Part shown: positions 36,855 through 47,194 of the stretch, in pieces | How positions within the stretch are numbered: position 1 is the first letter of the stretch | How the letters are laid out: each line of letters opens with the position of its first letter | Assembly (NCBI RefSeq): GCF_901472535.1 | Contig: NZ_LR590470.1 | Coordinates: 62,001-126,000 of the forward strand | Origin: Sphingobacterium daejeonense | Lineage (GTDB): Bacteria > Bacteroidota > Bacteroidia > Sphingobacteriales > Sphingobacteriaceae | DNA: 64,000 nucleotides | Direction of reading: 5' to 3' | The notes under the pieces: model-generated | Database searches by the model: none | Seen by the model: only the letters and a program-made list of their open reading frames with translations | What the model was told of the DNA's origin: nothing | Translations under genes and position numbers: made by a program

Positions 36855-37889
36855 TTATTTTAATGCATCTTTCACTTTTGGGATGATCTGATTACCATAA
36901 AGTTCGATTGCTTTCATCATTTTGCTGTGATCAGGGCTACCCACATCTGTATGTGCTGAGAATCTTGTCAACCCGAAGGTTTCATGCAATTGAAGGATCT
37001 TATCTACAGACTCATTAACATCCCCAACAATCAAGTGTCCGTGGTTTGATCTGCCATAATCATATTGCGTACGTTGGTATGGAGGCCACCCTCTAGAAGA
37101 GCCTATTCTATTCATCTGTGCTGAATAATATGGGTAATACCAATCAGCAATTTCCTTTGAGTTTTCTCCAAAGAAAGAGTGCATATGTACTCCAACTTGA
37201 TATTTGCTCATATCGTGGCCATTGTCTTTATACGCCTGTTCATAGACTTCAAACAGAGGTTTGAAGTTTATTGGAGAACCTCCGATAATAGCGAACATCA
37301 CTGGCAATCCCAATCTGCCTGCTCTAATTACCGATTCTGTTGTTCCGCCTACGGCAATCCAAATCGGAAGCTTGTCATTGACAGCTCTCGGATAAATGGT
37401 TTGGTTGATTAAACTTGCGCGATGCTTTCCTGTCCAGTTTACCGTTTGTGAATTATTTATTCGAAGCAATAGATCGAGTTTTTCCTCAAACAAGGAGCTG
37501 TAATCTTTCAAGTCATACCCAAAAAGCGGGAATGATTCGATAAAAGAACCTCTACCGGCCATTATCTCGGCTCTACCGTTTGAGATTAAGTCTACGGTTG
37601 CAAAATCTTGATAAAGTTTAACAGGGTCAGAGGAACTCAACACTGATACTGCCGAGCCTAATTTTATTCTATTGGTAACCGTTGCTGCGGCAGCTAGAAC
37701 TATTTCTGGCGCTGCAACTGCATAATCTGCCCTATGGTGTTCACCCATTCCGAAGAAATCCACTCCGACTTCATCCATCAACTTTATTTCCTCAATGATT
37801 TCTTGAAGTCTTTGTTTAGCGGGTTGTATATTTCCTGTTTGAGAATCAATTTGCAAGTCCCCAAACATGCCTATTCCTAATTCCATCAT
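36855..37889 (-). CDS. LLM class flavin-dependent oxidoreductase
   Basis: A 344-residue luciferase-like monooxygenase (TIM barrel, FMN or F420 dependent). It begins MELGIGMFGDLQIDSQTG and carries FFGMGEHHRADYAVAAPEIV, IKLGSAVSVLSSSDPVKLYQ, FATVDLISNGRAEIMAGRGS and LPIWIAVGGTTESVIRAGRL, typical of the family. The physiological substrate is not evident. The second Met (37886) is probably the start. It is monocistronic. Confidence 0.9.
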   Translation of the reverse strand: MMELGIGMFGDLQIDSQTGNIQPAKQRLQEIIEEIKLMDEVGVDFFGMGEHHRADYAVAAPEIVLAAAATVTNRIKLGSAVSVLSSSDPVKLYQDFATVDLISNGRAEIMAGRGSFIESFPLFGYDLKDYSSLFEEKLDLLLRINNSQTVNWTGKHRASLINQTIYPRAVNDKLPIWIAVGGTTESVIRAGRLGLPVMFAIIGGSPINFKPLFEVYEQAYKDNGHDMSKYQVGVHMHSFFGENSKEIADWYYPYYSAQMNRIGSSRGWPPYQRTQYDYGRSNHGHLIVGDVNESVDKILQLHETFGLTRFSAHTDVGSPDHSKMMKAIELYGNQIIPKVKDALK

Positions 37890-38030
37890 AATATTTTCCT
37901 TAAAGTATACTACAAAAGTACGACCTGAATTGTTCTGATTTCTTGATGTATGGTAAGAAAGAGGGAGTTGATTTAAACTTCAGTTCATGTTCTGTTTATC
38001 TTGAAAAGGTAGATTTAGGCAAAAACCGTT

Positions 38031-38729
38031 ATGCTGCATAGATACTTCCGATCGTTGGTTCATCTTTTTTTTCCAGAACTGTGCATGGGTTGCAATAACA
38101 GTTTGGTGGAACAAGAAGAAATGGTTTGTACAGCCTGTCTATTCCATCTTCCGAAAACTGATTTCCATATGGATTGTAATAATGATTCGGTTCAATTACT
38201 GAAAGGCAAGTTTCAATTTAAGTTTGCCTGTTCCATGTTGTATCTTTCTTCAGGATCATTAGTGGAGAGGCTTATCTACCACTTGAAATATAACAATCAT
38301 CCACAGGTAGGTTATTATTTTGGAAGGCTCTATGGCAAGGACTTGCTGGATTCTCCATTCATGGAGAAGATCGATCTTGTAGTGCCGATTCCATTGCACC
38401 GAAAGCGATTGAACAAAAGGGGCTATAACCAAAGCGAGTATTTCGCTAAGGGATTAGCAAAATCACTAGGGTCCAAAGTTGATAGCAAAACTTTAATCAG
38501 AAGAACCTACCAATCTAGCCAAACGAAATTGTTGACTTTCGAAAGGTTTCTGAACGTAGAAGATGCGTTCCAATGTATTGACCCTGAAAAATTTGGTAAT
38601 ATGAATATTTTGTTAGTTGATGATGTATTGACTACCGGTTCAACGATTGCATCAGCTGCAAATGAACTCAATAAATCGGCGCCATCTTGTAAGATTTACA
38701 TCGCCAGTTTAGCTCGCGCCAAGATTTAA
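38031..38729 (+). CDS. ComF family phosphoribosyltransferase-like protein
   Basis: A 232-residue ComF family protein. The N-terminal zinc-ribbon cysteines are present (CMGCNNSLVEQEEMVCTACL), and the C-terminal phosphoribosyltransferase fold carries VVPIPLHRKRLNKRGYNQSE and the PRPP-loop MNILLVDDVLTTGSTIASAA. In naturally competent bacteria ComF helps DNA uptake; in Bacteroidota its role is unclear. The stop overlaps the convergent VanZ gene by 4 bases. Confidence 0.9.
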   Translation: MLHRYFRSLVHLFFPELCMGCNNSLVEQEEMVCTACLFHLPKTDFHMDCNNDSVQLLKGKFQFKFACSMLYLSSGSLVERLIYHLKYNNHPQVGYYFGRLYGKDLLDSPFMEKIDLVVPIPLHRKRLNKRGYNQSEYFAKGLAKSLGSKVDSKTLIRRTYQSSQTKLLTFERFLNVEDAFQCIDPEKFGNMNILLVDDVLTTGSTIASAANELNKSAPSCKIYIASLARAKI

Positions 38730-39112
38730 GAGTATTGGAATTTTCTGTTGTACAGCAGTAAATAACTAAATAATGCCATCCCGATTCCTACATAGTCTGC
38801 AAAGATATCCCACCAATCTGCCTGTCTAGTATTTGTAAAATACATTTGGGCACCTTCAGTAAAGAATGCAAATAGCGATGCAACACAGAATACAACGATA
38901 AAAGTTTTCACTTTTGTTGCTCTTCTTTTGGTGTCCACAAGTCGTCCAAATAGGATTAGAGTTGTCAGTAAATAAAAGCTTCCGGTATGAACTAGTTTGT
39001 CAAAACCAGGAAAAAAACCATCTACGGGGATGTCGTTAGCGGGTAGCAACATTAAAAGCATCATGATGATTGCCCAAAGAATTGCCCAAGCATAATTAAT
39101 TATCCAATTCAT
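38726..39112 (-). CDS. VanZ family membrane protein
   Basis: A 128-residue protein with four hydrophobic helices and VanZ-like features: DGFFPGFDKLVHTGSFYLLT in the second quarter and ASLFAFFTEGAQMYF with TNTRQADWWDIFADYVG at the C-terminus. VanZ-like proteins are common and of unclear general function; teicoplanin resistance is not implied. Confidence 0.85.
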   Translation of the reverse strand: MNWIINYAWAILWAIIMMLLMLLPANDIPVDGFFPGFDKLVHTGSFYLLTTLILFGRLVDTKRRATKVKTFIVVFCVASLFAFFTEGAQMYFTNTRQADWWDIFADYVGIGMALFSYLLLYNRKFQYS

Positions 39113-39302
39113 TGATGTTAAAAGTCGTATTTAAAACTCAGATATAAAAGCTTTTAAAGCTTTTTTTTGTTGTCCAAATGAGTGCCAAAAAAAATATTTA
39201 AAAATTATTATACTGAAAATCAGGTATTTATATATTTTGCACCAAAAAATATAGTACTATGTATTGCAAAGTACCATCCAAAGGATATATCTTTGTATTG
39301 TT

Positions 39303-39638
39303 ATGATAGCTGAAAATACACAAACCCAAATGAGGAAAGGAATACTGGAATACTGTATTCTTTCAATTATTTCTCGGGGAGAAATATACGCCTCGGACAT
39401 TATCAGCGAGTTGAAGAAAGCTGAGTTGTTGGTGGTTGAAGGCACACTATATCCATTGCTTACGAGATTGAAAAACAACGGTCTCTTGAGCTATATCTGG
39501 AAGGAGTCAACTTCTGGTCCACCAAGAAAATATTATCAAATCACTTCCGAAGGAATGGAAGTATTAAAAAGATTGGATGTAACCTGGAAAGAATTGGTAT
39601 TCGCTGTGGAGACATCCTTACAAAACAGAGAAATATAA
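39303..39638 (+). CDS. PadR family transcriptional regulator
   Basis: A 111-residue PadR winged-helix repressor: MRKGILEYCILSIISRGEIY, YASDIISELKKAELLVVEGT, LYPLLTRLKNNGLLSYIWKE and GPPRKYYQITSEGMEVLKRL. ATG 39303 is chosen because the PadR fold starts there. The next gene begins 25 bases after its stop, so it is co-transcribed with the PspC protein and perhaps the receptor, and may autoregulate the unit. Confidence 0.9.
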   Translation: MIAENTQTQMRKGILEYCILSIISRGEIYASDIISELKKAELLVVEGTLYPLLTRLKNNGLLSYIWKESTSGPPRKYYQITSEGMEVLKRLDVTWKELVFAVETSLQNREI

Positions 39639-39662
39639 CTATACCATTAACTAAATACAGCC

Positions 39663-41444
39663 ATGAACAAAACAATAATTATCAATATAAACAGTATCGT
39701 CTTCCACATTGAGGAGGATGCATATGAAACCCTTCGATCATACATGATCGAGATCAAGAGGCATTTCGGGAATTCCGAGGATAGCCGCGAGATTCTAGAA
39801 GATATCGAGAACCGTATTGCGGAGATGTTTTCTGAGCGTATCCAAACAGGGCGCAAGGAGGTCATCAACCGTGAGGACGTGGATCAAGTAATTGCTCAAA
39901 TGGGTAGAGTAAGTGATTTTGATGCTGAATTGGGCGATGAACCGAAAGTTGAATCAAAAGTTGAAACAGATCCAAAAGCAGCTTTTGCTGATACTGCGGA
40001 ACAAGTAAATTCTGACGAGCCTGAGTTCAAGGAAAACCCAGAGCAAGGTTCTGACTATGGATTCACAGAATACCTTACCTCCAAGAAGTTAATGCGTGAC
40101 ATGGACGATAAGGTGTTGAGCGGTGTTTGTAGCGGATTGGCTCATTACTTCAATATTGAAGCGAAATGGGTACGAATTATTTTCGTATTATTCTTTCTGT
40201 TCGGTGGATCTGGTGTGCTATTGTACTTTGTGCTTTGGGCGGTAATGCCTAAGGCTACAACCCGAGCTGATAAATTGGCGATGCGCGGTGAACAGGCCAA
40301 CCTACACAACTTCAAGAAATCTTTTGATGAAGAAATGAAAGGTGTCCGTGAAAATTTTTCGGGGGCCGGCGAGCATATTAGTCGAGGCGCTCGTTCGGTT
40401 GGAGACTCCTTAGGATCTTTTTTCTCGGTAATTGGAAAAATATTAGCCGTATTGGTTCTGATTTGGGCAGGTTTGAGCATCATCGGTATTTTCGTGTTCT
40501 TTGTGTTCAATGTGTTGAATATTATGGGTTACCAAAACCCAATGTTCTTCCCTCCATTAGAAGTACTTGACCCGGCATCAGCATTTTTTGCCATACTAGC
40601 TGGGACAGTAGCTATCATCATACCTCTATTGGCTATATTCTTTATCATGCTACGCGTGATCTTCAAAACTAAGCCAATGAACAATTATGCAACCATGTCA
40701 TTGTGGGCAGCATGGATTGTTTCTATTGTCATGATCCTTTACTTCGTAGTGGTTACCAATCAGGATTTTGTTGAAGAAAGTACCATTTCAATAGAAAAGC
40801 CAATTGAACAAAAGGATACTTACATCATCAGTGAAAATGATGTGAGAGTAATTAGGGCCTCAGATGAAGATTTTGTGCAGAACAGAATTGGTTCTGGAAA
40901 GAATGGTTTGTTGAAGGGTAACTACCTGCGTAATGAAATTGCCATCTATATTGAACCATTGGATTCATTAAAAGCTCCTTATATCCAATACAACTATAAT
41001 GCTAAGGGTTCTTCATATGCGGATGCTTCAGCAAGAGCTTCGAAAATCGCTTACCAAGTGAATCAAAAAGGTGAAAATATCAACTTCGACAGTCATTTTA
41101 CCTTACAAGACAAGCAATTGATTCGTGATCAAAATGTTCGAATGAATCTATATTTACCAGTTGGTACTAAGGTTTTGTTGAATCGTAATATGGATTGGAA
41201 AGTTAGGGATATTTGGGCGCATGATTGCAAAGGTGATGACAAGGCAAAATTTTCTGAATGGATTATGACGAAAAGTGGTCTAAAATGCATCATTAAATTA
41301 GAAGAAGAAAAAGCTAAAGAAGCGGAGAAATTAAAAGAAGAGCAAGAGGAGAAAGAAAAGGAAGCTAAAAAGGAAAAGAAAAAAGATAAAGAAGAAGCAA
41401 CTTCAGAAGACGAAAAATCGTCTTCTGAGGAAAACTTAGCATAA
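39663..41444 (+). CDS. PspC domain membrane protein
   Basis: A 593-residue inner-membrane protein. Residues 1-95 form a small cytoplasmic domain (IININSIVFHIEEDAYETLR). The PspC domain (about 138-205) has KKLMRDMDDKVLSGVCSGLA and WVRIIFVLFFLFGGSGVLLY, followed by three or more further transmembrane helices and a periplasmic beta-rich region similar to DUF4097-type domains. The C-terminal 45 residues are a Lys/Glu-rich tail. Coupled to a PadR regulator, it resembles Bacteroidota envelope-stress modules. The exact function is unknown. Confidence 0.85.
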   Translation: MNKTIIININSIVFHIEEDAYETLRSYMIEIKRHFGNSEDSREILEDIENRIAEMFSERIQTGRKEVINREDVDQVIAQMGRVSDFDAELGDEPKVESKVETDPKAAFADTAEQVNSDEPEFKENPEQGSDYGFTEYLTSKKLMRDMDDKVLSGVCSGLAHYFNIEAKWVRIIFVLFFLFGGSGVLLYFVLWAVMPKATTRADKLAMRGEQANLHNFKKSFDEEMKGVRENFSGAGEHISRGARSVGDSLGSFFSVIGKILAVLVLIWAGLSIIGIFVFFVFNVLNIMGYQNPMFFPPLEVLDPASAFFAILAGTVAIIIPLLAIFFIMLRVIFKTKPMNNYATMSLWAAWIVSIVMILYFVVVTNQDFVEESTISIEKPIEQKDTYIISENDVRVIRASDEDFVQNRIGSGKNGLLKGNYLRNEIAIYIEPLDSLKAPYIQYNYNAKGSSYADASARASKIAYQVNQKGENINFDSHFTLQDKQLIRDQNVRMNLYLPVGTKVLLNRNMDWKVRDIWAHDCKGDDKAKFSEWIMTKSGLKCIIKLEEEKAKEAEKLKEEQEEKEKEAKKEKKKDKEEATSEDEKSSSEENLA

Positions 41445-41514
41445 TATTAAAATTTACCAAACCAACGATTAACATACATACTAACCAAAATTATAATGGG
41501 GACGAATAATTACA

Positions 41515-43928
41515 ATGATGATCCTCTTTCTTGCTGCGATTGCAAGTAAAGCCCTAGCTAACCCGATGGCTCAGGATACAGATATCAAAGGTCGCGTATT
41601 GAATCAGGATAATCAGCCTGTTGCAGCAGCCTCTGTATATCTGATGTCTTCAACTGCAAATGTATTGATAAAGAGTGCCGTGACAGATGAAAACGGGGTT
41701 TACACCATCATCAAGGCTCCCAAAGGGAGTTATTATATCGAGGTAACTTCAGTAGGATACAGCAAGGGCAAATCAGCCGTGTTTGAATTGGGGGATCAAA
41801 CCTATCAAGCAGAGGACATTAAATTAAGTCCAAGTAGTCAAAGCATTGAAACAGTAACTGTTCAAGGTCAGATGCCAAACCGTTCGAAATGTCAATGGCA
41901 AGCTCGTATTGAACGTTGAGAATTCTACATTGGCGGCAGGTAACAATGCGCTAGAAGTCGTAAAAACGTGCACCAGGCGTAAGTGTTGACAAGGATGATA
42001 ACCTTCAACTTATGGGGCAACAAGGTGTTACGGTTACAATTGATGGTAGACAAACCTATATGACAGGTGAACAGTTGTCGAATTTCTTGAAATCTACAGA
42101 TGCTGCGCAGATCAAAAGTGTAGAAGTATCGACCACCAGATCTGCAAAAGAAGATGCAGAAGGTGCAGTAGGCTCCATTAATATAGTGCTTAAAAAGAAT
42201 AATACCGAAGGTTTCAATGGTTCATTTATAGCGAGTGCAGCTCATGGTAAACATTTACGTGGTAACAGTTCTTTGAGCTTGAACTATAAGAAAAGAAATA
42301 CTACGCTTTTTGGATCCTACGCCTATACAAACGATAAACAAGAAAACACTCTAAACCTATATCGTGAAATTAGAAATAGAGAAAACATCACATATTTTGA
42401 TCAGAAGGCTAAATTCTTAGAAAGAAGTAAGAACCATAACTTCCGTGCAGGTATTGAGCAAAAAACATCCGAAAACAACACAATGATGTTTCAGGTTTCT
42501 GGAAACAGTTATTCTGAAAAATCCGAGAACTCTAGTTTTACCAACATTGGGTCCGCACCGTCGAAGATAGACTCGATCTTAAGATCTCCTGCTAAAAATG
42601 ATATGGGGCTGGATCGTATCTCCCTAAACTTCAATAATGAATACAAGATGGATACATTGGGTCAGAAATTGACCTTGGATTTAGATTGGAGTATTTTCAA
42701 TAATGATGCAAACATGAACTACGACAACAGGATGGAGTTTCCTGATGGTAGTTTGGTAAAACCAGAACAGATCGATAGAAGTATCATGCCAACGGACATC
42801 GACATCTATGTTGGGAAGTTGGATTATGTTAAGCCATTCAAAAAAGGAAACCTAGAAGCGGGATTGAAGTATAGCAAAGTGAAATCGGACAACAATATGA
42901 TTTACGACAGGCTGGATGGTGATGTGTGGGAGAATATAGCTAAACGCTCTAGCCATTTCGTTTATGATGAACAAATTGCTGCAGGTTATTTGGATTACAG
43001 CAGACCTTTTGGAAAATGGACCGCAAAAGTTGGTTTACGTGCTGAATACACCATTTCAGATGCACAGTTTATTTCAAATGATGCAAGTGTGAAACGTGAT
43101 TATTTGGATTTGTTCCCTTCGGCAAATATTGGTTACAACATGAGTGAAAATCATATTTTCTCTTTGGGATATGCCAAGAAAATCACCCGTCCGAACTATA
43201 GGTTCTTAAATCCATTCAGGTATTATATTGATGAGAAAACGTATCAATTGGGTAATCCAGGTGTTAAACCTCAGTATACTCATGGCTTTACATTGAACTA
43301 TACTTTGATGCAGATGTTCAATTTCACATTAGGTACCGATATCACCAATGATGCGATTGTTGAAAGCATGGGTCAGGATTCTGTGTTGAATGAAACTTGG
43401 GTTACTCGTGAAAACCTAGGTAGATCGGTAACGTCATATTTGAATATGAATATACCATTCAAGGTTGGTAAAATTTGGACAATGAACAATAACATTACGG
43501 GTATTTACATGCATTTCAAAGGTCCAATTGCAGGATATGAAGTTGACCGTGGGTCGTTTTTCATTCAAGCAAATAGCTTCCACAACTTCAGAATAAACCC
43601 TCAGTGGTCATTTGAAGCATCAGTAAATGGAAATACTCCATTCATCTATAACCTTTTTAAAATTCAAGGAAGGATCAATACCGACCTAGGGGCTAATTAC
43701 AACTTCAAGGACCAAAAAAGCTCTTTAAAACTAGCGGTAACGGACGTTTTCAGAAGCAACAGAAATAATTTAGATACAGATTTCAACGAATTCAGATCAA
43801 GTATTCGTCAATATAACGATAATCAAACAGTGCGTTTGACATTCACCTACAAATTCGGAAACCTAAAACAACAGATCCGAAAAAGCGATTCCAAAAACGA
43901 GGAAAAGGACAGGGTGTCAACCAACTAA
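41515..43928 (+). pseudogene. TonB-dependent receptor/outer-membrane barrel, two frameshifts
   Basis: After repair, about 800 residues: signal region, CarboxypepD_reg domain (DTDIKGRVLNQDNQPVAAAS), plug (QGVTVTIDGRQTYMTGEQLS, AAQIKSVEVSTTRSAKEDAE) and a barrel of the outer-membrane beta-barrel family (OMP_b-brl type) ending LTFTYKFGNLKQQ. One extra A at about 41880 restores QMPTVRNVNGKLVLNVENST, and one extra base near 41970 restores VVKTAPGVSVDKDDNLQ. It lies 70 bases after the PspC gene and may be in its operon. A substrate cannot be named; some members of this type process peptides or proteins. Confidence 0.85.
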
Positions 43929-43961
43929 TAAGGTCTTTGTTTCAATGTTTAGTTAATAAGG

Positions 43962-43996
43962 TCCCAGATCGGGCGATCTGGGGCTTTCTTGTTTTA
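43962..43996 (+). terminator. Terminator of the receptor gene
   Basis: CCCAGATCG pairs with CGATCTGGG around GG and is followed by a T-rich tract. Confidence 0.75.
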
Positions 43997-43999
43997 TTA

Positions 44000-44122
44000 G
44001 ATATGAGATATGAGATATGAGATTTGAGATATTAAACTGGATATGGGATTTGAGATATGAGATTTGAGATATGGAGTAGCGTTTTTCTATCCCATATCCC
44101 ACGTCTCACATCTATTCCCTAT
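44000..44122. repeat. GAGATATGAGATTTGAGA direct repeats with inverted copy
   Basis: From 44000 to 44072, copies of a 6-8-base ATATGAG/ATTTGAG unit run in tandem, interrupted once by TTAAACTGG. At 44090-44122 the inverse complement appears (CCCATATCCCACGTCTCACA), so a transcript could fold into a long imperfect stem. Similar simple repeats are common between Bacteroidota genes. They lie directly upstream of the LOG gene. Confidence 0.7.
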
Positions 44123-44132
44123 ATTTACCCAC

Positions 44133-44720
44133 ATGAAACTTAATCAAATCGTAGTTTTCTGTGCTTCGAGTCCGGGGCATGGTCAAGCATTTTTAGAGGC
44201 TGCTAAGGAAGTTGGGAAGGTGTTTGTAGAAAAGCAGATTACGTTGGTTTATGGCGGAGGCAGGGTTGGATTGATGGGAGCAGTGGCAGATGCAGTTATG
44301 GAAAATGGCGGCCATGTCATTGGTGTGATTCCTCAATTTCTCAATAGCAAAGAGATTGGACATAGTGGAATTACAACCTTGATTGAGGTGGATACCATGC
44401 ATGAGCGCAAAGCTAAGATGAATGCTCTCTGTGATGGAGTGATTGCGATGCCAGGAGGATTTGGTACTATGGAGGAATTATTTGAAATGACTACTTGGGG
44501 GCAGTTGGGCTTGCATAAAAAACCAATTGGCATATTGAATGTCGATGGTTTTTACGATCATTTCATTGCTTTTATCCAGCATATGGTAGACTCTGGTTTA
44601 TTGAAAGAAGAAAACCAAAAGATGATATTATATTCAGATAATATCGAAGATCTATTGGAACAAATGGAAGCTTATGAAGCGCCACCTGTTCCAAAATGGT
44701 TGAATATCGAAAGGTCCTAG
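44133..44720 (+). CDS. LOG family protein (cytokinin riboside 5'-monophosphate phosphoribohydrolase type)
   Basis: A 195-residue Rossmann-like protein of the LOG family, which cleaves nucleoside 5'-monophosphates to the free base. It contains the two signature motifs: YGGGRVGLMGAVADAVMENG and the catalytic MPGGFGTMEELFEM. ATG 44133 (MKLNQIVVFCASSPG) matches the family start; a longer upstream frame runs into the repeat and is rejected. The enzyme is often annotated as lysine decarboxylase by mistake. Confidence 0.92.
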   Translation: MKLNQIVVFCASSPGHGQAFLEAAKEVGKVFVEKQITLVYGGGRVGLMGAVADAVMENGGHVIGVIPQFLNSKEIGHSGITTLIEVDTMHERKAKMNALCDGVIAMPGGFGTMEELFEMTTWGQLGLHKKPIGILNVDGFYDHFIAFIQHMVDSGLLKEENQKMILYSDNIEDLLEQMEAYEAPPVPKWLNIERS

Positions 44721-44723
44721 ATC

Positions 44724-46132
44724 TTATTTCTTAAACGGGAAGTAATTTTTGGCATTGTAATAACAAATGTCCTGGATTACTTTACCTATCCATTTGATAT
44801 CATTTGGTAACTCGCCATTTACAATATCTTCCGCGAAGATATTGCATAATAATCTCCGGAAATATTCGTGTCTTGGGAATGAAAGGAAGCTCCTGGAATC
44901 GGTTAACATCCCAACAAAACGACTGATCAAACCAATATTAGACAAACTATTGATCTGTTTGGTCATTCCATCCTTTTGATCATGATACCACCAAGCCGAT
45001 CCATATTGTATCTTCCCAGCGATGGATCCATCGTTGAAGTTTCCACACATCGCTGCAAAAAGATCGTTGTCAGAAGCATTTAAGTTATAGAGGATTGTTT
45101 TGCCTAAGGTCTCTTTTTCAGCTAATTTTCCCAGGAACTTCACCAAGCCCAATCCTTGACTGTAATCACCAATACTGTCAAAACCAGTATCAGGACCAAG
45201 TTTCTTGAGAGCACCAGAATTGGTATTTCTGAAAGCTCCAACATGAAATTGTTGAACCCAATTTTTTTCATGGTCCCACTCTGCAAAATAAATCAGCAGC
45301 GCAGATTTGAACTTATTGATCTCTTCCAGGTTTAGATCACTTCCCGATCTTACTTTTTGGAAAATGCTTGAAATTTCCGATTCCGTATACTCTTCAGCGT
45401 AAAGATGACTCAAGCCGTGATCAGATACACAACAGCCATTTTCAGCAAAATAGTCATGTCTAGATTTTAATGCATCGATATATTGTTGGAAGCTCTGGAT
45501 ATCTTGATCTATTACTATACCTAATTTATCAACATACTGATTGAAAGCCTCCTTATTTTCGGGACTCATAGCTTTGTCTGGTCTGAAAGCGGGAAACATA
45601 CTGAAACTTGCCGGATTTTTGGCATATGCCTGATGATATTCCAATGAATCAATCGGGTCATCGGTAGTACAAATGGTCTCGACGCGCATCTGTTCCAATA
45701 AACCATGAACAGATTTCTCAGGGTTTCTTAATTCAGCACTTGCTTTATCATAAACTTCGTCAGCATTTTCAGCTGACAATAGATCAGGAATACCAAAATA
45801 GCGCTGCAATTCTAAGTGGGTCCAGTGATAAAGTGGATTTCTCAGGGTATATGGTACAGTTTCCAGCCCATTTTTTGAACTTTTCTTGATCTGTAGCAGA
45901 ACCAGTAATGTATTTCTCATCAATACCATTGGCTCGCATAGCTCTCCCATTTATAATGATCTCCATGCAGCCAAATTTCTGTGATATTTGAAAATTGTTT
46001 GTTTTCAGCTACTTCATTTGGGGGTAAGTGATTGTGATAATCTATAATAGGCAGATCTTTAGCGAAATCATGGTAAAGTTCTTCCGAAGTCCGGCTCTGT
46101 AATAGGAAGTTTTCGTCCAAGAATGGTTTCAT
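44724..46132 (-). pseudogene. uxaC: Uronate isomerase UxaC, two frameshifts
   Basis: After repair, about 468 residues, the normal length for glucuronate/galacturonate isomerase, which starts uronate degradation. The metal-binding N-terminal motif DYHNHLPPNE is present, as are VETICTTDDPIDSLEYHQ, FAENGCCVSDHGLSH, MLTDSRSFLSFPRHEYFRRL and a C-terminal DICYYNAKNYF. Breaks near 45960 (one extra G, restoring HYKWRAMRANGIDEKYITG) and near 45870 (one extra G, restoring KKWAETVPYTLRNPLYHWTH) are both homopolymer-type. Other uronate genes are absent, so its pathway partners lie elsewhere. Confidence 0.88.
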
Positions 46133-46262
46133 GTTCAATTTTTGTTGTTTATAAGTTTAGAATCGATTGAGTCTGAAAATAAGTAATTCTGAATTAAAAG
46201 CTAACAAAACCTTTAAAAAATGTTATATTTATAGTTAGAGTCTCATTAACAACCATATTAAT

Positions 46263-47084
46263 ATGAAAACAACAATAATATTCGCACTTCTTTTGTTCTG
46301 TACTCAAATAGGGTTTGGCCAAAAGAAATTGACCCAGCTTTGGGAATCTAAGGAACAACTGCCAACCCCGGAATCAGTCCTTTACGATCCAGGGAAATCT
46401 GTACTTTATGTTTCATTGATCGATGGCGATGGTTCTGCAAAGGATGGCAAAGGTGGTGTAGCCATATTAAACCCTGATGGTAGTCTTAAAGATGCAACAT
46501 GGGTACAAGGATTGAACGCTCCTAAAGGTCTGGCTATGTACAAAGATTTATTGTACGTTGCTGATATCGACGAAGTCGTAGTCATTGATATGATCACTGG
46601 AAATGTAATCAATCAAATCAAAGTGCCAGAGGCTCAGTTCTTGAACGATGTAACTGTAGACAACAATGGTAAAGTATATGTTTCCGATACAAGAAGAGGA
46701 GAGATCTATTTAATTCATAATAATAAACCAAGTTTGTTTATGAAAAATGTAATCGATGTAAATGGTCTAAGAGTCGTTGATGGAACATTATATGCAATGG
46801 CAGGGCCAGAATTGTGGAAAATCGATGCAAATAAAAACCATACCGTAGTTGCAAAAGGACTTACTCTTGGTGGCGATGGCTTAGAGCCAGTTGGAGATGG
46901 AAGTTTCTTGGTGACTTGTTGGGGAGGACTAATTTATCATATTGGTGCAGATGGAAAAGTAAATGAGCTGCTGGATGTGAGAGGCAATATGAAAACCGCA
47001 GATTTAGGTTTCAATCAGAAAGAACAAATCCTATACGTTCCAACATTTTTGAACAACAGTGTTGTAGCTTACAAATTGGATTAA
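46263..47084 (+). CDS. Exported SMP-30/gluconolactonase-like beta-propeller
   Basis: A 273-residue exported protein (signal peptide ending CTQIGFGQ) with a six-bladed propeller pattern: LPTPESVLYDPGKSVLYVSL, LNAPKGLAMYKDLLYVADID, FLNDVTVDNNGKVYVSDTRR, VNGLRVVDGTLYAM and GLEPVGDGSFLVTCW. The NDVTVD and SDTRRGEI positions resemble the calcium-site residues of SMP-30/gluconolactonases. A lactonase role is possible, but this family also contains non-enzymatic propellers. It diverges from uxaC. Confidence 0.8.
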   Translation: MKTTIIFALLLFCTQIGFGQKKLTQLWESKEQLPTPESVLYDPGKSVLYVSLIDGDGSAKDGKGGVAILNPDGSLKDATWVQGLNAPKGLAMYKDLLYVADIDEVVVIDMITGNVINQIKVPEAQFLNDVTVDNNGKVYVSDTRRGEIYLIHNNKPSLFMKNVIDVNGLRVVDGTLYAMAGPELWKIDANKNHTVVAKGLTLGGDGLEPVGDGSFLVTCWGGLIYHIGADGKVNELLDVRGNMKTADLGFNQKEQILYVPTFLNNSVVAYKLD

Positions 47085-47093
47085 AAACATAAA

Positions 47094-47129
47094 CAGGTTG
47101 AATAATATCTTTATTCAACCTGCTTTTTT
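47094..47129 (+). terminator. Terminator of the SMP-30-like gene
   Basis: CAGGTTGAATAA pairs perfectly with TTATTCAACCTG around TATCT and is followed by CTTTTTTA. Confidence 0.9.
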
Positions 47130-47194
47130 ATCTTTTCTATAGTAGGAATTATCAACCAAACGGTATCTAACTACTAAATACTTTCTACATTATA

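Noticed and set aside
38726-39112. Glycopeptide resistance from the VanZ family name
   Set aside because: VanZ-like proteins are common; no vanHAX genes are present, so resistance is not supported.
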